Assembly (NCBI GenBank): GCA_026770615.1
Contig: MU631430.1
Coordinates: 171,748-185,384, forward strand
DNA: 13,637 nt
Source of the DNA: Pavlovales sp. CCMP2436
Taxonomy: Eukaryota > Haptophyta > Pavlovophyceae > Pavlovales
Reading direction: 5' to 3'
The notes beneath the pieces were generated by a model. The model did no database searches. It saw only the letters and a program-made list of their open reading frames with translations, and had not been told where the DNA came from. Position numbers and translations under genes: made by a program. Below, in pieces: positions 1 to 8,036 of this stretch. Within the stretch, counting starts at the first letter, position 1; each line of letters starts with the position of its first letter.

Positions 1-342
1 AACTCGCTGTATTTGATCCTGCCGCCCGTCGAGACGACGGGCACCCTCTAGCGCTGCAAGGACTAGAGGAGAGACGGAGCGACCGTCGGCTAACACCAAC
101 ATATATATATATATATATATATGTATATGACCACGCCAAACAGCAACCAGCAGATCATCTCCCTAAACGCCTTTGCCCGGGCACACTACCGGAGATCCAT
201 CGGCACGCGCGGCGGCGCCCAAGCCAGCGCAGCCGACTAAGGCACGCAGCAGGCAATGGGTGACGCAGCGCTCAGACCAGCACAACATTCAGAACAGTCA
301 GACGCTAGCTTGAATCCTTATCATAAATATATATGTATATGA
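1..342. other. Intergenic, no gene seen
   Basis: No convincing coding frame. There is a short hairpin at about 25-41 (CCCGTC, GAGAC loop, GACGGG) and an (AT)n microsatellite at 101-122 followed by ATGTATATGA. Near-identical AT-rich strings containing ATATATGTATAT recur at about 325-341, 1183-1195 and 1293-1305, so this is a locally repeated low-complexity motif. Confidence 0.6.
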
Positions 343-936
343 GTAGAACAGTCGGAAAAGGAGAAGAAGACGGCGAAGATTAAAGAGAAACAGGCGGCAG
401 AGAACGCGGCGGCCAACGAGGGGAAGGTGCAGGCGGCTAAGGCGAAGGAGCAGGCGGCTAAGGTGGCCAAGGAGGCCAGGGCGCAGGCGGTAAAGGTGGC
501 CAAGGAAGCTAAGGCGCAGGCGGAAGAAACGGCCAAGGAAGCCAAGGAGTCCAAAGCGCAGGCAGCCGAAGCAAAGGCGCAGGTGAAGCCGGCCCCAACC
601 CCAACCCCAAGCTCGACACCGACCTCGACATCCTCGACATCTCGCTCGACAACGACACACCGACCCGTGCCACCCGCCCAGCTGCCGCACACCGACTCGC
701 ACGAGCAGAAGAAGCCGCACGTGGGAGTCAACGTTGCCGGCCACAAGACGCAGCCGAAGACCGAGGCCACCGGTACGAAGGCCAAGGCGAGCACATTATC
801 TGCGCCAAAGCCACCGAAGCCGGACGCCCCGGATACCGGGCAAAGTGCTGCTATCCGAGAGCCGACGACCTCACCGCTACCTATCTCGCAACTGGCATCT
901 GTGGGAGATGCTTCGGCACCGCAATCGTCCCTATGA
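343..936 (+). CDS. Hypothetical Lys/Ala-rich coiled-coil plus Pro/Thr/Ser-rich frame
   Basis: Not recognised. The frame is open from just after a TGA at 340-342 to a stop at 934-936, about 197 codons. The first 80 or so residues are built of Ala, Lys, Glu and Gln with repeated AKEAKAQA-type blocks, typical of a long charged helix or coiled coil. A Pro/Thr/Ser-rich stretch follows, then a Lys/Pro-rich tail. There is no ATG near its left end, so if it is real it probably begins at a splice acceptor (ATATGAG or AGTAG near 340-346) or is a gene relic. The opposite strand is also open from 1019 to 321, as expected of GC-rich low-complexity DNA, which lowers confidence. No domain, signal peptide or membrane segment is visible. 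It could equally be an exon of a LEA-like or cytoskeletal protein, or non-coding repeat. Confidence 0.3.
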   Translation, partial: VEQSEKEKKTAKIKEKQAAENAAANEGKVQAAKAKEQAAKVAKEARAQAVKVAKEAKAQAEETAKEAKESKAQAAEAKAQVKPAPTPTPSSTPTSTSSTSRSTTTHRPVPPAQLPHTDSHEQKKPHVGVNVAGHKTQPKTEATGTKAKASTLSAPKPPKPDAPDTGQSAAIREPTTSPLPISQLASVGDASAPQSSL

Positions 937-1400
937 CTTTCACTGGCATACGGCGCACTGAGGGCTGCGTCGCTGCACGTGGCTACCCGTCGAGCCACCA
1001 CAGTGGAACCCATCTTCAACCAAACTCGAACGAAATCGGCTGCTCAGAGCTCTGCCGGCGCACCAGTATCACCGCATGGTGATGTTGAGGCTAGAAACAG
1101 AGTGACAATCAGACGCTGACAACCGAGGCCTCCTGGACGCAGAGACTGCGCACCCGGCGGTAGAAAGGGCATCATAACATAACATATATGTATATCCCCA
1201 CTTCGGCGTAGCGTGTAGGAGCCTGCGTCAGAGCGCTTAGATCAGCCTGACTTGAACTTAAACGTACCGCTAGCCCGAACCCCCCTACATTAATATATGT
1301 ATATGTACACCTTCAAAGTTTTGTAACTATTATGAGAACCCAATCCAGCATCGTTATTTCCCAATTTTCAGACCTGGCCCGTTTGAAACAGGGTTCTATA
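937..1400. other. Intergenic, no gene seen
   Basis: Only short frames are present. Two ATATATGTATAT strings occur (about 1183-1195 and 1293-1305). No promoter, RNA gene or repeat other than these was recognised. Confidence 0.55.
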
Positions 1401-1485
1401 CCTCTGTGATTACCGAGCAGCCTAAATCTCGGCTCTGAGATGAGCGACCCGCCTCCGGGATCGCAGCCCGTCGCAGCCCCTCCTG
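1401..1485 (+). repeat. Repeat R1, copy A (upstream of the JMJD4-like gene)
   Basis: About 85 bp whose reverse complement recurs at 9264-9349 with a few mismatches, from CCTCTGTGATTACCGAGCAG through GAGATGAGCGACCCGCC to CAGCCCCTCCTG. Part of it is also a direct repeat of 1716-1755 inside exon 1 of the JMJD4-like gene: CGAGCARCCT and GAGATGAGCGACCCGCC are shared, with a 13-nt indel between them. The shared piece includes an ATG followed by codons for Ser-Asp-Pro-Pro, so the gene's N-terminal coding sequence seems to have been copied, or an upstream start exon was duplicated. Confidence 0.8.
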
Positions 1486-1510
1486 CCGTCCTGGCATGAA
1501 GGAAGTTACT

Positions 1511-1657
1511 AGTGTGTAAGTTTCTAGTTAAATGTCCGTCGTCGGGAGGCTCGCACTGGAACTGAGCGTTGAAAAACAGTCAAATCCAGGGATCCACCCC
1601 GGGCACACGGATACCGTCCCCACCGCTGATCAGGTCAGTCACACGACACTCGACGAC
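1511..1657 (+). repeat. Repeat R2, copy A (just upstream of the JMJD4-like gene)
   Basis: About 147 bp matching the reverse complement of 10924-11075 along its whole length with scattered mismatches and small indels. Shared blocks include GTGTAAGTTTCTAGTTAAA, GATCCAGGGATCCACCCC and CGGATACCGTCCCCACCGC. It ends about 40 bp before the proposed start codon at 1698, so this copy may include the promoter or 5' UTR of the gene. Confidence 0.85.
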
Positions 1658-1697
1658 TCTGACTGGCGCGCTAGATCGCTTTTTAAAAAAAACCACG

Positions 1698-4014
1698 ATG
1701 GCGCAAACCCGCTCAGTCGAGCAACCTGAGATGAGCGACCCGCCTCGGGATCGCCAGGCGCTCGTCGCGCGCGCGATGAACGCATCCGAGTTCATCGCAA
1801 ACTGCCTGCTGCCCAACCAGCCGGCGCTGCTCTCCGCCGACTGCACGGGCACGGCCGCCTGGGGCGCCTCGCAAGGGTGGCGGGCGGATGGCGGCATCTC
1901 GCCCGTCAACTTTGCCGCGCTGCGGGCGTTCGCCGATGAGCTTGGCGACCCGCGCGTGCCAGTCGAGTTTGAGGAGCAGGACAGCGCGGCTTCCGGGTAC
2001 GGCGAGCGGTGGCGCTCCAAGCAGCGCTTGCTGGCCTACTTGGAGCAATGGGAGCAGTGGGCTATTGTGGGGCTGCGTGACCATGATCAGGTAACCCCCC
2101 CCCCACACACACACACTCACACACACACACACACAACAGCTCACCACCGTGGATGGTGTGTGTGTGTGTGGGCCGTTTCAGCGACAGCCGCGCCGGCATA
2201 TATCAGTGTGAGCGCGTTGTCCGAGTACGGCTTCAGGATGTGCGACTCCTGGTTGCAAATCTGCAAGTCGTGTGTCGACGCCGCCTCCACGAAGGAGTGC
2301 ACGAGAGGCGCCATGCTCGACTTTAAACGCATCGCTGACCTCCTCTTCGCTATCATAATTGTAGGGTGGGGTGGGTGGGTGGATGGGTGGATGGGGAGGG
2401 GGTGGGATGGGGGGTCGGTGCATCACGAAGCGGAGGTCGTTCACGCCATGGCGGGAGGAGCGCGTACCAACCTCCCCCCCCTTCTACCCCCCTCCCCCCC
2501 GACCTACTCTTCGCTGTTCTGCTCTCCGTGCACCGGCGAACAGGACAGCGAAGAGCATGACTTCGCGCCTCGCCCTCCGTACCTGAAAGACTGGCACGTG
2601 AGCAGGGACCATGGCGAGGCGCTCGCGCGCCGGCTCTACGAAACCCCTCCCCAATTCTCCGACGATTGGCTTGGTTTATGTAATACAATTAGAATGACGT
2701 GCGCTGTGTGCGCAGCTCGCCGAACCAGCCCCTTTTCACGGGGGCGGCTGCTATCTCCTTCCCCCGGCCACGATTCCCAACGAGGGGTCTCTAGCCGGCC
2801 AGACAGGGTGACTCAATAATCCTCCTCTTAACTGAATAAATTCAGGGACTCGCCTTCGCGGCGACGACTTCCGCTTCGTCTATGCTGGCCCGCGCGGCAG
2901 CTGGACGCCCCTCCACCACGACGTGCTGTGCTCCTACTCGTGGTCGGCGAACGTGGCCGGTACGCCTGTGACCGCCCAATGTAGTCTGGCAGTTGCCTTG
3001 TGTGACGCCCCAAACTCAACCCAGATGCGCTCCTTACATAGACCTACTGGCTGCTCTGCTCAACGCAGGCACAAAGCTGTGGGTGCTATTCCCGCCCGGG
3101 GTGGAGAGCCTGCTGGACGACGGCCGCGGCGACCTCGTCCCCGACGCGCGCCCGGAGCAGCACAACCGGTACTCCGCAGAAGTGGCTGCACGGCTCGCGC
3201 TGGCATACAGGTACATAATTATGTCTGCCCCAGAGTGGAAAAAGGGGAGATCTATCGGACTCAGTGGTCGTAACTCCCAAGATTGAAAGCTGGGATTGGG
3301 AGTTGGGAGGCATAATGGGGATAATGCAACCTCGCCTTAACCCCCTGGCCCTAGCTCTACTCCCCCCCCCTTTCCCCCTACAGCCGCGCGCTCGTGGTCG
3401 AGCAGCTCGCAGGCGAGGTCATGTTTGTCCCGGCCGGCTGGCATCACCAGGTGCACAACCTCAACGACTGCATCAGCATCAACCACAATTGGACATCCGG
3501 CGTCGGCATCTCGCACATCTGGCGATTCCTCACCGCGCGCGCGCGCGCCGTCCGCGCCGAGCTCGACGACCTCGCGCCAAACTCAGGGTCCGAGCTCGCT
3601 TTTAAAACCGAGGACGAGTTCCAGGCGCAGTGCGCGCTCTTACTGCGCGCGGAAAATTCAAACATGGACTTGACGGAGGTCCTCAGGATGGCGGCCGGGG
3701 CGGTGCGCCGCGCGCTCGAGCGGAACGGCGGGCGGCTGCCCGCGGACGGCTCGCTCGCGGGCGTGCTGGCGATCCTCGCCGACTGTGCGCCTGCGCTCGC
3801 AGAGGCAGAGCTCGACAGCGAGGCTGCAGGCGGTCTGCCCGCACCAGTGTCGACCGCGCCCGTCGAGCCGAGCGACGGCAGCGGCGTGCGCTCACACCCA
3901 GCCTGCTCAACTGTAGCGGACAGCAGCGCCTATCCGCTGGTTCTCTCGGCGGAGGCGCGAGATTTGGCGCGGCAGCTCCGACGAGAGCTTAGATTAGCGG
4001 CGGCGGCGGTGTAA
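1698..4014 (+). CDS. JMJD4: JMJD4-like JmjC 2-oxoglutarate/Fe(II) oxygenase, five exons
   Basis: JMJD4 is a JmjC-domain hydroxylase; the human enzyme hydroxylates a lysine of translation termination factor eRF1. Proposed exons are 1698-2090, 2544-2673, 2846-2959, 3069-3210 and 3384-4014. All four introns are GT-AG with phases 0, 1, 1 and 2, and the product is 469 residues. Family landmarks in order are YLKDWH (exon 2), FRFVYAGPRGSW then the HxD iron ligands His198 and Asp200 in LHHDV, SYSWSANV, Lys215 in TKLWVLFPPG as the likely 2-oxoglutarate contact, FVPAGWHHQVHNL with distal ligand His284, and SINHNW then the WRFL helix. Every catalytic residue I can place is intact. The start is the first ATG in a good context (CCACGATGG); Met12 (1731) is an alternative. 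The last 160 or so residues are an Ala/Arg/Glu-rich extension with no motif I recognise. The identification is firm; the substrate is inferred from the family. Confidence 0.93.
2091..2543 (+). other. Intron 1 of the JMJD4-like gene, frame-preserving
   Basis: The intron begins CAG|GTAACC and ends GCGAACAG|GACAGC after a long pyrimidine tract. Its length is 453 nt, a multiple of three, in phase 0, and it has no in-frame stop, so a retained intron would add 151 residues rather than truncate the protein. It contains a (CA)n tract (about 2104-2132) facing a (GT)n tract (about 2156-2170), and a G-rich tract (about 2365-2415) facing a C-rich tract (about 2472-2501); each pair can fold as a hairpin. 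Between them, 2141-2356 is also open on the minus strand. Confidence 0.85.
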
Positions 4015-4121
4015 TTAATGTAGTATGGTATATATAAAAAGGCAAATCAGAAGTGTGGATGGTTGAACAGAAATAACTAAATAACTGAATACAAAAAGAA
4101 GGATATTTTCAAGTCAGTCAT
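4015..4121 (+). other. Probable 3' flank of the JMJD4-like gene
   Basis: AT-rich sequence directly after the stop, with A-rich strings (TATATAAAAAGG, AATAACTAAATAACTG, TACAAAAAGAAGG) where a 3' UTR and polyadenylation region would lie. No canonical AATAAA is present. The region ends where the left arm of the foldback element begins. Confidence 0.4.
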
Positions 4122-4690
4122 GGGAACCCGGCCGTTTACGCCGTGGGGACTCGGGATCCCAACCGCGCCACCCGGAGGTAGTACCTCTGGGATGTGGGCG
4201 GCCCTAGTGCTTACCTCTGGGTTGTGAACGGCCCTGGTGCTTGCAGGGGATGCTCCCCGAGCGCGCCATTTCGCCTTTGAGGCGTTCAGGTGCGGCCGTC
4301 GCGCCCTCGTTCGCCTGTGACGGGTGGCGATCAGGGACGACGAGGTGGGTCTTCAGAGGAGAAGGGCACAAGGCTCGCCTATGAGGCGCACGACGGCTCC
4401 TCAGCCCCCATGAAAGCCCAGGGACCGGGAGAAGGCCCTAGGAGCCGTCGCACGCCTCATAGGCGAGCCGTGCGCCCTTCTTCTCCAAAGACCCGCCTGA
4501 TCGCCCCCTGTCCCAGGCAAACGAGGGCGCGACGGCCGTACCTGAACGCCTCAAAGGCGACATGGCGCGCTCGGGGAGCACTCCCTGCATGCACCGGGCT
4601 CGCTCATAACCCAGCGGCCCCACCTCCGGGCGTGGCGCGGCTGGGATCCGAGTTTCCGCGGAGTAGAAGACGCCAGACGGCCGGGTTCTC
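4122..4690. mobile_element. Foldback (long inverted-repeat) element
   Basis: Two GC-rich arms, 4122-4402 and 4439-4690, are reverse complements with moderate divergence and meet around a 36-nt spacer. The outer ends are GGGAACCCGGCCG on the left and CGGCCGGGTTCTC on the right; the inner ends are GGCTCCT and AGGAGCC. The left arm is about 30 nt longer because it holds a 30-bp tandem duplication (4183-4212 and 4213-4242, each starting ACCTCTGGG). No protein is encoded; the 145-codon frame across the arms is a by-product of GC content. I see no clear target-site duplication. It is probably a MITE-like or foldback non-autonomous element inserted just downstream of the JMJD4-like gene. Confidence 0.75.
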
Positions 4691-4703
4691 AAAAGTTGAT
4701 AAA

Positions 4704-4738
4704 CATCATCATCATCATCATTAAAAAAAAAAAAAAAA
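4704..4738 (+). repeat. (CAT)6 and poly(A) tail next to the foldback element
   Basis: Six CAT units at 4704-4721 are followed by TT and 16 A residues (4723-4738). The position just outside the right arm of the foldback resembles the 3' tail of a retroposed sequence, though a plain microsatellite is equally possible. Confidence 0.7.
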
Positions 4739-4787
4739 GCGCGAGCGAGCGCTCATTTTTTATTTCGAGTGGGCGCTTGTCAGCTAG

Positions 4788-5039
4788 TTAAATGTGCCCC
4801 GGTGGCTTGATGACCGGCCCCTTACTATTCAGCCTGCGGGGACGCCTGGAAGGCCTTCAAACGTAGTGTGTACTAAATTAGACCAACTTTTTGGGCCGCG
4901 GACAGAGTACACTGCGCTGCATCATTCGCCCCCGCGCCGTATGAAACGGATGCGAAGAAGGCCCAGGGCGATGTCAGATGGTCAATTTAGCGATCAGTTC
5001 TTACCCCGGGCTTACTTTGACGCTGATCCCTCTTTCTAA
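4788..5039 (+). CDS. Small hypothetical frame, basic middle and acidic end
   Basis: Not recognised. The frame is open from just after a TAG at 4785-4787 to a TAA at 5037-5039, about 83 codons. It has no upstream ATG; the first GTG is at 4794, and the preceding pyrimidine-rich stretch ending GTCAGCTAG could be a splice acceptor. The product would have a mixed N-terminal part (TKLDQLFGPRTEY), a strongly basic block (RRMKRMRRRPR) and an acidic, aromatic end (YFDADPSF). Composition looks more protein-like than the surrounding repeats. It lies between the foldback and the left inverted repeat of the 4.55-kb element and could be a last exon or a gene relic. Confidence 0.25.
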   Translation, partial: LNVPRWLDDRPLTIQPAGTPGRPSNVVCTKLDQLFGPRTEYTALHHSPPRRMKRMRRRPRAMSDGQFSDQFLPRAYFDADPSF

Positions 5040-5321
5040 CCACAACTGGGAAACAGCCGCCCAATATCAGTCTATACCAACCCTCACATTAAAGAGCAAC
5101 AACCGCACCCCAAAGCCACAACTCTAAGACAAGCGACAAACACACACCCAGGCAGAAAAAGCGTACACAATACCACAAACACCTCACGGACGAGAAGCAA
5201 GCCAACTAGGGGAAGGAGAAACACCAAGGAGCAGGAGCCCTAACAGTGAAGACCAAAAAATTATGGGCATCGCTGTTTTCTGCCTGAGCGTTTTGTATGA
5301 TTTGATGTAATTATGTATATA
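5040..5321. other. A/C-rich non-coding stretch
   Basis: The part from 5040 to about 5260 is strikingly poor in T on the plus strand and rich in A and C or A and G. It could be a transcribed untranslated region or a decayed low-complexity repeat. No gene is seen. The last 60 bp are AT-rich and abut the left inverted repeat. Confidence 0.4.
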
Positions 5322-5498
5322 TAGCGGCTCAGCATGGTTCAACAGGTGTTGTTCACTCACTGACTTGGTCGACGTCAGACGTTAGTCCTGGCAGCAGGGA
5401 TGGTGGTGGTAGAGGTGAGGTTGGTGGTGAACTCGTAACAATTGCCACAGGTTCCCCCCCCTCCCCCCCCCCACACACACAACGCTCACGTTCATTTA
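5322..5498 (+). repeat. Left terminal inverted repeat
   Basis: This matches the reverse complement of 9673-9872. Aligned blocks are CGGCTCAGCATGGTTCAAC, TCGACGTCAGAC, a GGTGGTAGAGGTGA region, a C-run facing a G-run, and ACGCTCACGTTCATTTA at the inner end. The divergence suggests an old or gene-converted pair. The right copy is longer mainly because of its extended G-rich tract. Confidence 0.82.
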
Positions 5499-5516
5499 GG
5501 TGCGTGTGCCCTGTCC

Positions 5517-5552
5517 GCCGCGGCCGCCGCGGCCGCCGCGGCCACCGCGGCC
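5517..5552. repeat. Four tandem 9-bp GC units
   Basis: Three exact copies of GCCGCGGCC and one ACCGCGGCC stand head to tail, just inside the left inverted repeat. Each unit contains the palindrome CCGCGG, so the block is self-complementary. Role unknown. Confidence 0.85.
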
Positions 5553-5615
5553 GAGGCGTGCGCCCCGGTCGGCATTGTGGCTGCCTATGTGGAAGTCTTA
5601 TATGTGATTGACCGG

Positions 5616-6023
5616 TCATGACCGAAGGTCCGTCGGTTCTGACCGAACATCCGTCAGATCTATATAATTTTGACCGATACATATTGGCCGATGGCTTTTT
5701 GATGAGGACCACGAGCCCGTCGGACTACTCCCTTGGTCGGACTCGAGGCTGATCTGCTTGGTCAGCAAGGCCGAGAAATCCTGTCCGAGCTTAGTGCTGT
5801 TGATCAACTTGAAGAGCGCATCGTCGTGGCCGTTGGTCTCGCCAGCACGCTTGTGTTCCCGGACGCGGTCGATGCGGATACTGTTGCAGCCGGTGATTAA
5901 GTTCAGCAGCGGGTGCGTTGTGTTGAAGCGGATGCACGGGTCGCAGTGCATGCTGTTCGTGGCCCGGTCGTAGCGGAGCCACAGCTTGCGATCGGCTTTG
6001 ATGCCCTCCTCCGACGAAATCCA
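5616..6023 (-). CDS. Partial zinc-finger protein, last exon (C2H2-like, transposon-associated type)
   Basis: On the minus strand the frame runs from 6023 to a TGA at 5616-5618, about 135 codons. It is preceded by a good splice acceptor (a T-rich run ending GTTTTAG at about 6024) whose TAG would stop the frame if it were not spliced, so this is probably a terminal exon; no upstream exon was identified. Counting from 6023, residues 15-69 read KLWLRYD, then MHCDPC, a spacer with NLITGCNSIR, then REHKRAGETNGHDDA. Cys27, Cys30, His57 and His66 give C-x2-C...H-x8-H. The order of an aromatic lead, MxCxxC, a G-x-x-x-I/F-R block and a late His pair resembles the zinc finger of hAT- and ZNF862/C17orf113-like proteins. 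The end holds two 7-residue repeats (TDVRS, TDLRS) from a 21-bp tandem DNA repeat (5619-5660). Confidence 0.5.
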   Translation of the reverse strand, partial: WISSEEGIKADRKLWLRYDRATNSMHCDPCIRFNTTHPLLNLITGCNSIRIDRVREHKRAGETNGHDDALFKLINSTKLGQDFSALLTKQISLESDQGSSPTGSWSSSKSHRPICIGQNYIDLTDVRSEPTDLRS

Positions 6024-6108
6024 CTAAAACAAATAGCATCGAATTGATGTCAAAAGGTGTGTCTGTAGAGTGTAGGCCGTGGTGCTCTCGTAATTATGTC
6101 CTCGCGGT

Positions 6109-6130
6109 CGTCTATCGATAGAGACGACTT
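6109..6130. promoter_or_regulatory. 22-bp near-palindrome
   Basis: GTCGTCTATCGATAGAGACGAC is almost perfectly self-complementary around ATCGAT, with offset by one base on each side. It lies between the minus-strand zinc-finger exon and the plus-strand frame at 6152, a plausible place for a dimeric protein-binding site. It also falls within a short frame from an ATG at 6096, so it may be chance. Confidence 0.35.
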
Positions 6131-6151
6131 TGCCTCATTGGACGACCGGCT

Positions 6152-6511
6152 ATGAAGCGGAAAAGGACGACTGGATTCGGTCGGACTGTAAAGCTAGTGG
6201 CAATGCTATTCGATTTGGAGGGCCTCGCTCTGGTACGAGGCAGTCTGCCCCGGTCGACGTACGTCATCCAGCGCGTGCGTGTCGATGGAATCGCGACTCC
6301 AATGTGGGAGAATTACCGTGGTCGTCTGGAGGCTGTAACGCTCGCAACGGCAGTCTATATTTTCGGTGGTGCTGGCTCTGACATTCAATCATACATCGAA
6401 CACGCGGCGTGCAGCGCAATCGGGATTGCCAATTCTATCCAGGTAAACAGCGAACTGTTCCAAAACGCGCCTGGGTTTTCAGGTGATTATACAGGGGATC
6501 GCGGGCAATAA
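6152..6511 (+). CDS. Hypothetical protein, possibly N-terminal to the helicase
   Basis: Not recognised. This is 119 codons from an ATG at 6152. A second short frame begins at an ATG at 6096 and ends in a TGA at 6153-6155 overlapping this start, which could mean a frameshift in a once longer N-terminus. The stretch from about residue 13 to 97 has ordinary globular composition, with hydrophobic blocks (KLVAMLFDLEGLALV, ATAVYIFGGAGSDIQ). At 6441-6447 the sequence AG|GTAAAC is a good splice donor, so the true exon may end at 6442 and splice rightward; the residues after it come from a short inverted repeat. It precedes the helicase on the same strand and may be part of its missing N-terminal region, but no primase motif is visible. 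Confidence 0.35.
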   Translation: MKRKRTTGFGRTVKLVAMLFDLEGLALVRGSLPRSTYVIQRVRVDGIATPMWENYRGRLEAVTLATAVYIFGGAGSDIQSYIEHAACSAIGIANSIQVNSELFQNAPGFSGDYTGDRGQ

Positions 6512-6659
6512 GAAACCGTCGTGCTGAGAAACTGGGCCTCGTTTTTTAGCCCTTCGATAGTAATTTTAACCAAATTTTACCATTGTTTGTATGTAATATG
6601 CTAAGAAACTCAGCCTCAACCTCAAACCCACCGTTCTTATTGCCCGCGATCCCCTGTAT
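6489..6659. repeat. 25-bp inverted repeat with an internal direct repeat
   Basis: ATACAGGGGATCGCGGGCAATAAGAA at the left (6489-6514) recurs as its exact reverse complement at 6634-6659. Between them, AGAAACTGGGCCTCG (about 6527) is echoed by AGAAACTCAGCCTCA (about 6603). The right arm overlaps codons at the start of the recognisable helicase sequence, so the left arm may be a copied and inverted piece of that gene, or the structure may be a small insertion at its 5' end. Confidence 0.8.
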
Positions 6660-7790
6660 GTTCAATAACGGAGTCTTTAATCTGTACGAAAATATTTTTT
6701 TTCCATTGCATGAATACATATGCACGCCCAACTCCTGCGCCAAGAAGCACTACCACATGGACTTTGATCCGGACTGGCTCTGCCCGGACGCGGTGCACCC
6801 CACGCCGCAGCTCGACTCCATCGTCCGCATGCAAGAGTGGGACTCTGCCGAGGAGGAATTGTTGCTTGGCATGCTAGGCCGTCTGCTATTTCCGGTCGGG
6901 CGCTATGATAATTGGCAAGCATGCCTTATGCTTATCGGCGTGGGTGGTTCGGGCAAAACGACAGTTACGGACGCGATTATCAATGCAGGGTACTCGCCCG
7001 AGCAGATCGGCTATATGTCCAACACCATCGAGAAGAATTTCCCTTTGAGTCGCTCGTGAACTCGAGCGTCGTCATTTCCGCAGACGTGGACAAGAACCTG
7101 ATGTCCAACCTGTCCCAGACCGACCTCCACAAAATCATCAACGGCGAGCGCGTCGAGATCAATATCAAATACGGGAGCCGTCGGACACTGCAATGGGTCG
7201 CGCCCTTTATGCTCGTGGCCAATGTGGTTCCCAACTGGCAGGACGATCAGGGCCAGATGACGCGTCGCGTCGTCTACTTTAATTTCTCAAAAAAACCGAC
7301 TCTATGCAACAGTAGTCTAGCCGCCGAGCTTAAGGACCCTGCCATACAGGTTCAGATCCTCCTACGCTGCAGCAAGGCCTACCGCCGGCTCGCGGTGCGC
7401 TACAAACAGGACGGCATCATGCCCAACATCCTGGCCAAGTACTACGCTCGCTGCGCCGAGGTGGGTTCTAAGGTCCAGCAAGACAACGACCCGCTCGTCC
7501 ACTTTGTAGCCGAGGTCCTGGTACTACACAGTCCTGGACAGTATGCTTCTATAGGTTCTCTTAGGGAGCACACAATTCGCTTCTGTAAGCTGCATGAATA
7601 CGACCCAAAGCTCGTGCTGTTCTGAAAGGAATTCCACAACATCGTTTCGGCCAACGACATGAAGGTTTACACCAGCATGCTCGAGATAGCCCAAAGCAAC
7701 AGGGTCAAGAGCGGGCAGTCGGTCCCTAAAAGTGCGTTTATCGAGAACTGCTCGATAAATGCATTTGCGATCATGGATGACGAGTACTAG
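6583..7790 (+). pseudogene. D5-like superfamily 3 helicase, broken
   Basis: The recognisable sequence starts near 6655 with a pre-ATPase region (NNGVFNLY). Walker A is GVGGSGKTT (6937-6963). The NTIEKNF block is followed by a one-base frame change at about 7036-7046. Walker B lies in VVISADVD (about 7068-7091), INGERVEI follows, motif C is PFMLVANVVPNW with its sensor Asn, and RRVVYFNF comes after. An in-frame TGA at 7623-7625 interrupts the C-terminal part, yet the same frame stays open and protein-like for 54 more codons to a TAG at 7788-7790. The motif set and spacing match helicases of nucleocytoplasmic large DNA viruses, virophages and Polinton-like viruses, which act as hexameric DNA unwinding enzymes at replication forks. 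The N-terminal part, where a primase domain may sit, is missing or unrecognised. The breaks imply a non-functional relic, unless the TGA is recoded or the frame change is a sequencing error. Confidence 0.85.
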
Positions 7791-8036
7791 ACACTGTAAA
7801 ATCAAATCATTTCAGCTCGTATGCAATTTTAATATAATTCGAATCATTTGAATCACTTATGTAATGTAAAATATTTAATAAAATCTGTTTTTCCGAACAA
7901 GAAACCGGGGGCTTGGAGTTACCTTAGCAAAGGTGCACCGGCGCGGGCTGCTATAATCACACGGTTGTCTCGACTCACATTGATCGCGCTTCGCTTCCAG
8001 ACGTCCTCTTCGCTTGCAGATTCGTCCGCTTGCAGC
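7791..8036. other. Short AT-rich spacer, then decayed ankyrin flank
   Basis: 7791-7900 is AT-rich with no gene. From about 7900 to 8036 the minus strand continues the frame of the ankyrin relic without recognisable repeats, consistent with frameshift decay. Confidence 0.4.

Noticed and set aside
321..1019. 232-codon minus-strand frame rich in Ala, Cys and Ser
   Set aside because: It mirrors the Lys/Ala-rich plus-strand frame and arises from repetitive GC-rich codons; no domain or motif.
959..1111. Plus-strand frame ending LLRALPAHQYHRMVMLRLE, faintly like a cytochrome bc1 small subunit (QCR7)
   Set aside because: Only a handful of residues agree, the frame is interrupted by a TGA and key surrounding residues do not fit.
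4290..4724. Frame ending in six histidines and a stop, like an engineered His tag
   Set aside because: The His codons are a (CAT)6 microsatellite followed by poly(A) next to a foldback element, and the frame runs through both inverted arms. No vector sequence is visible.
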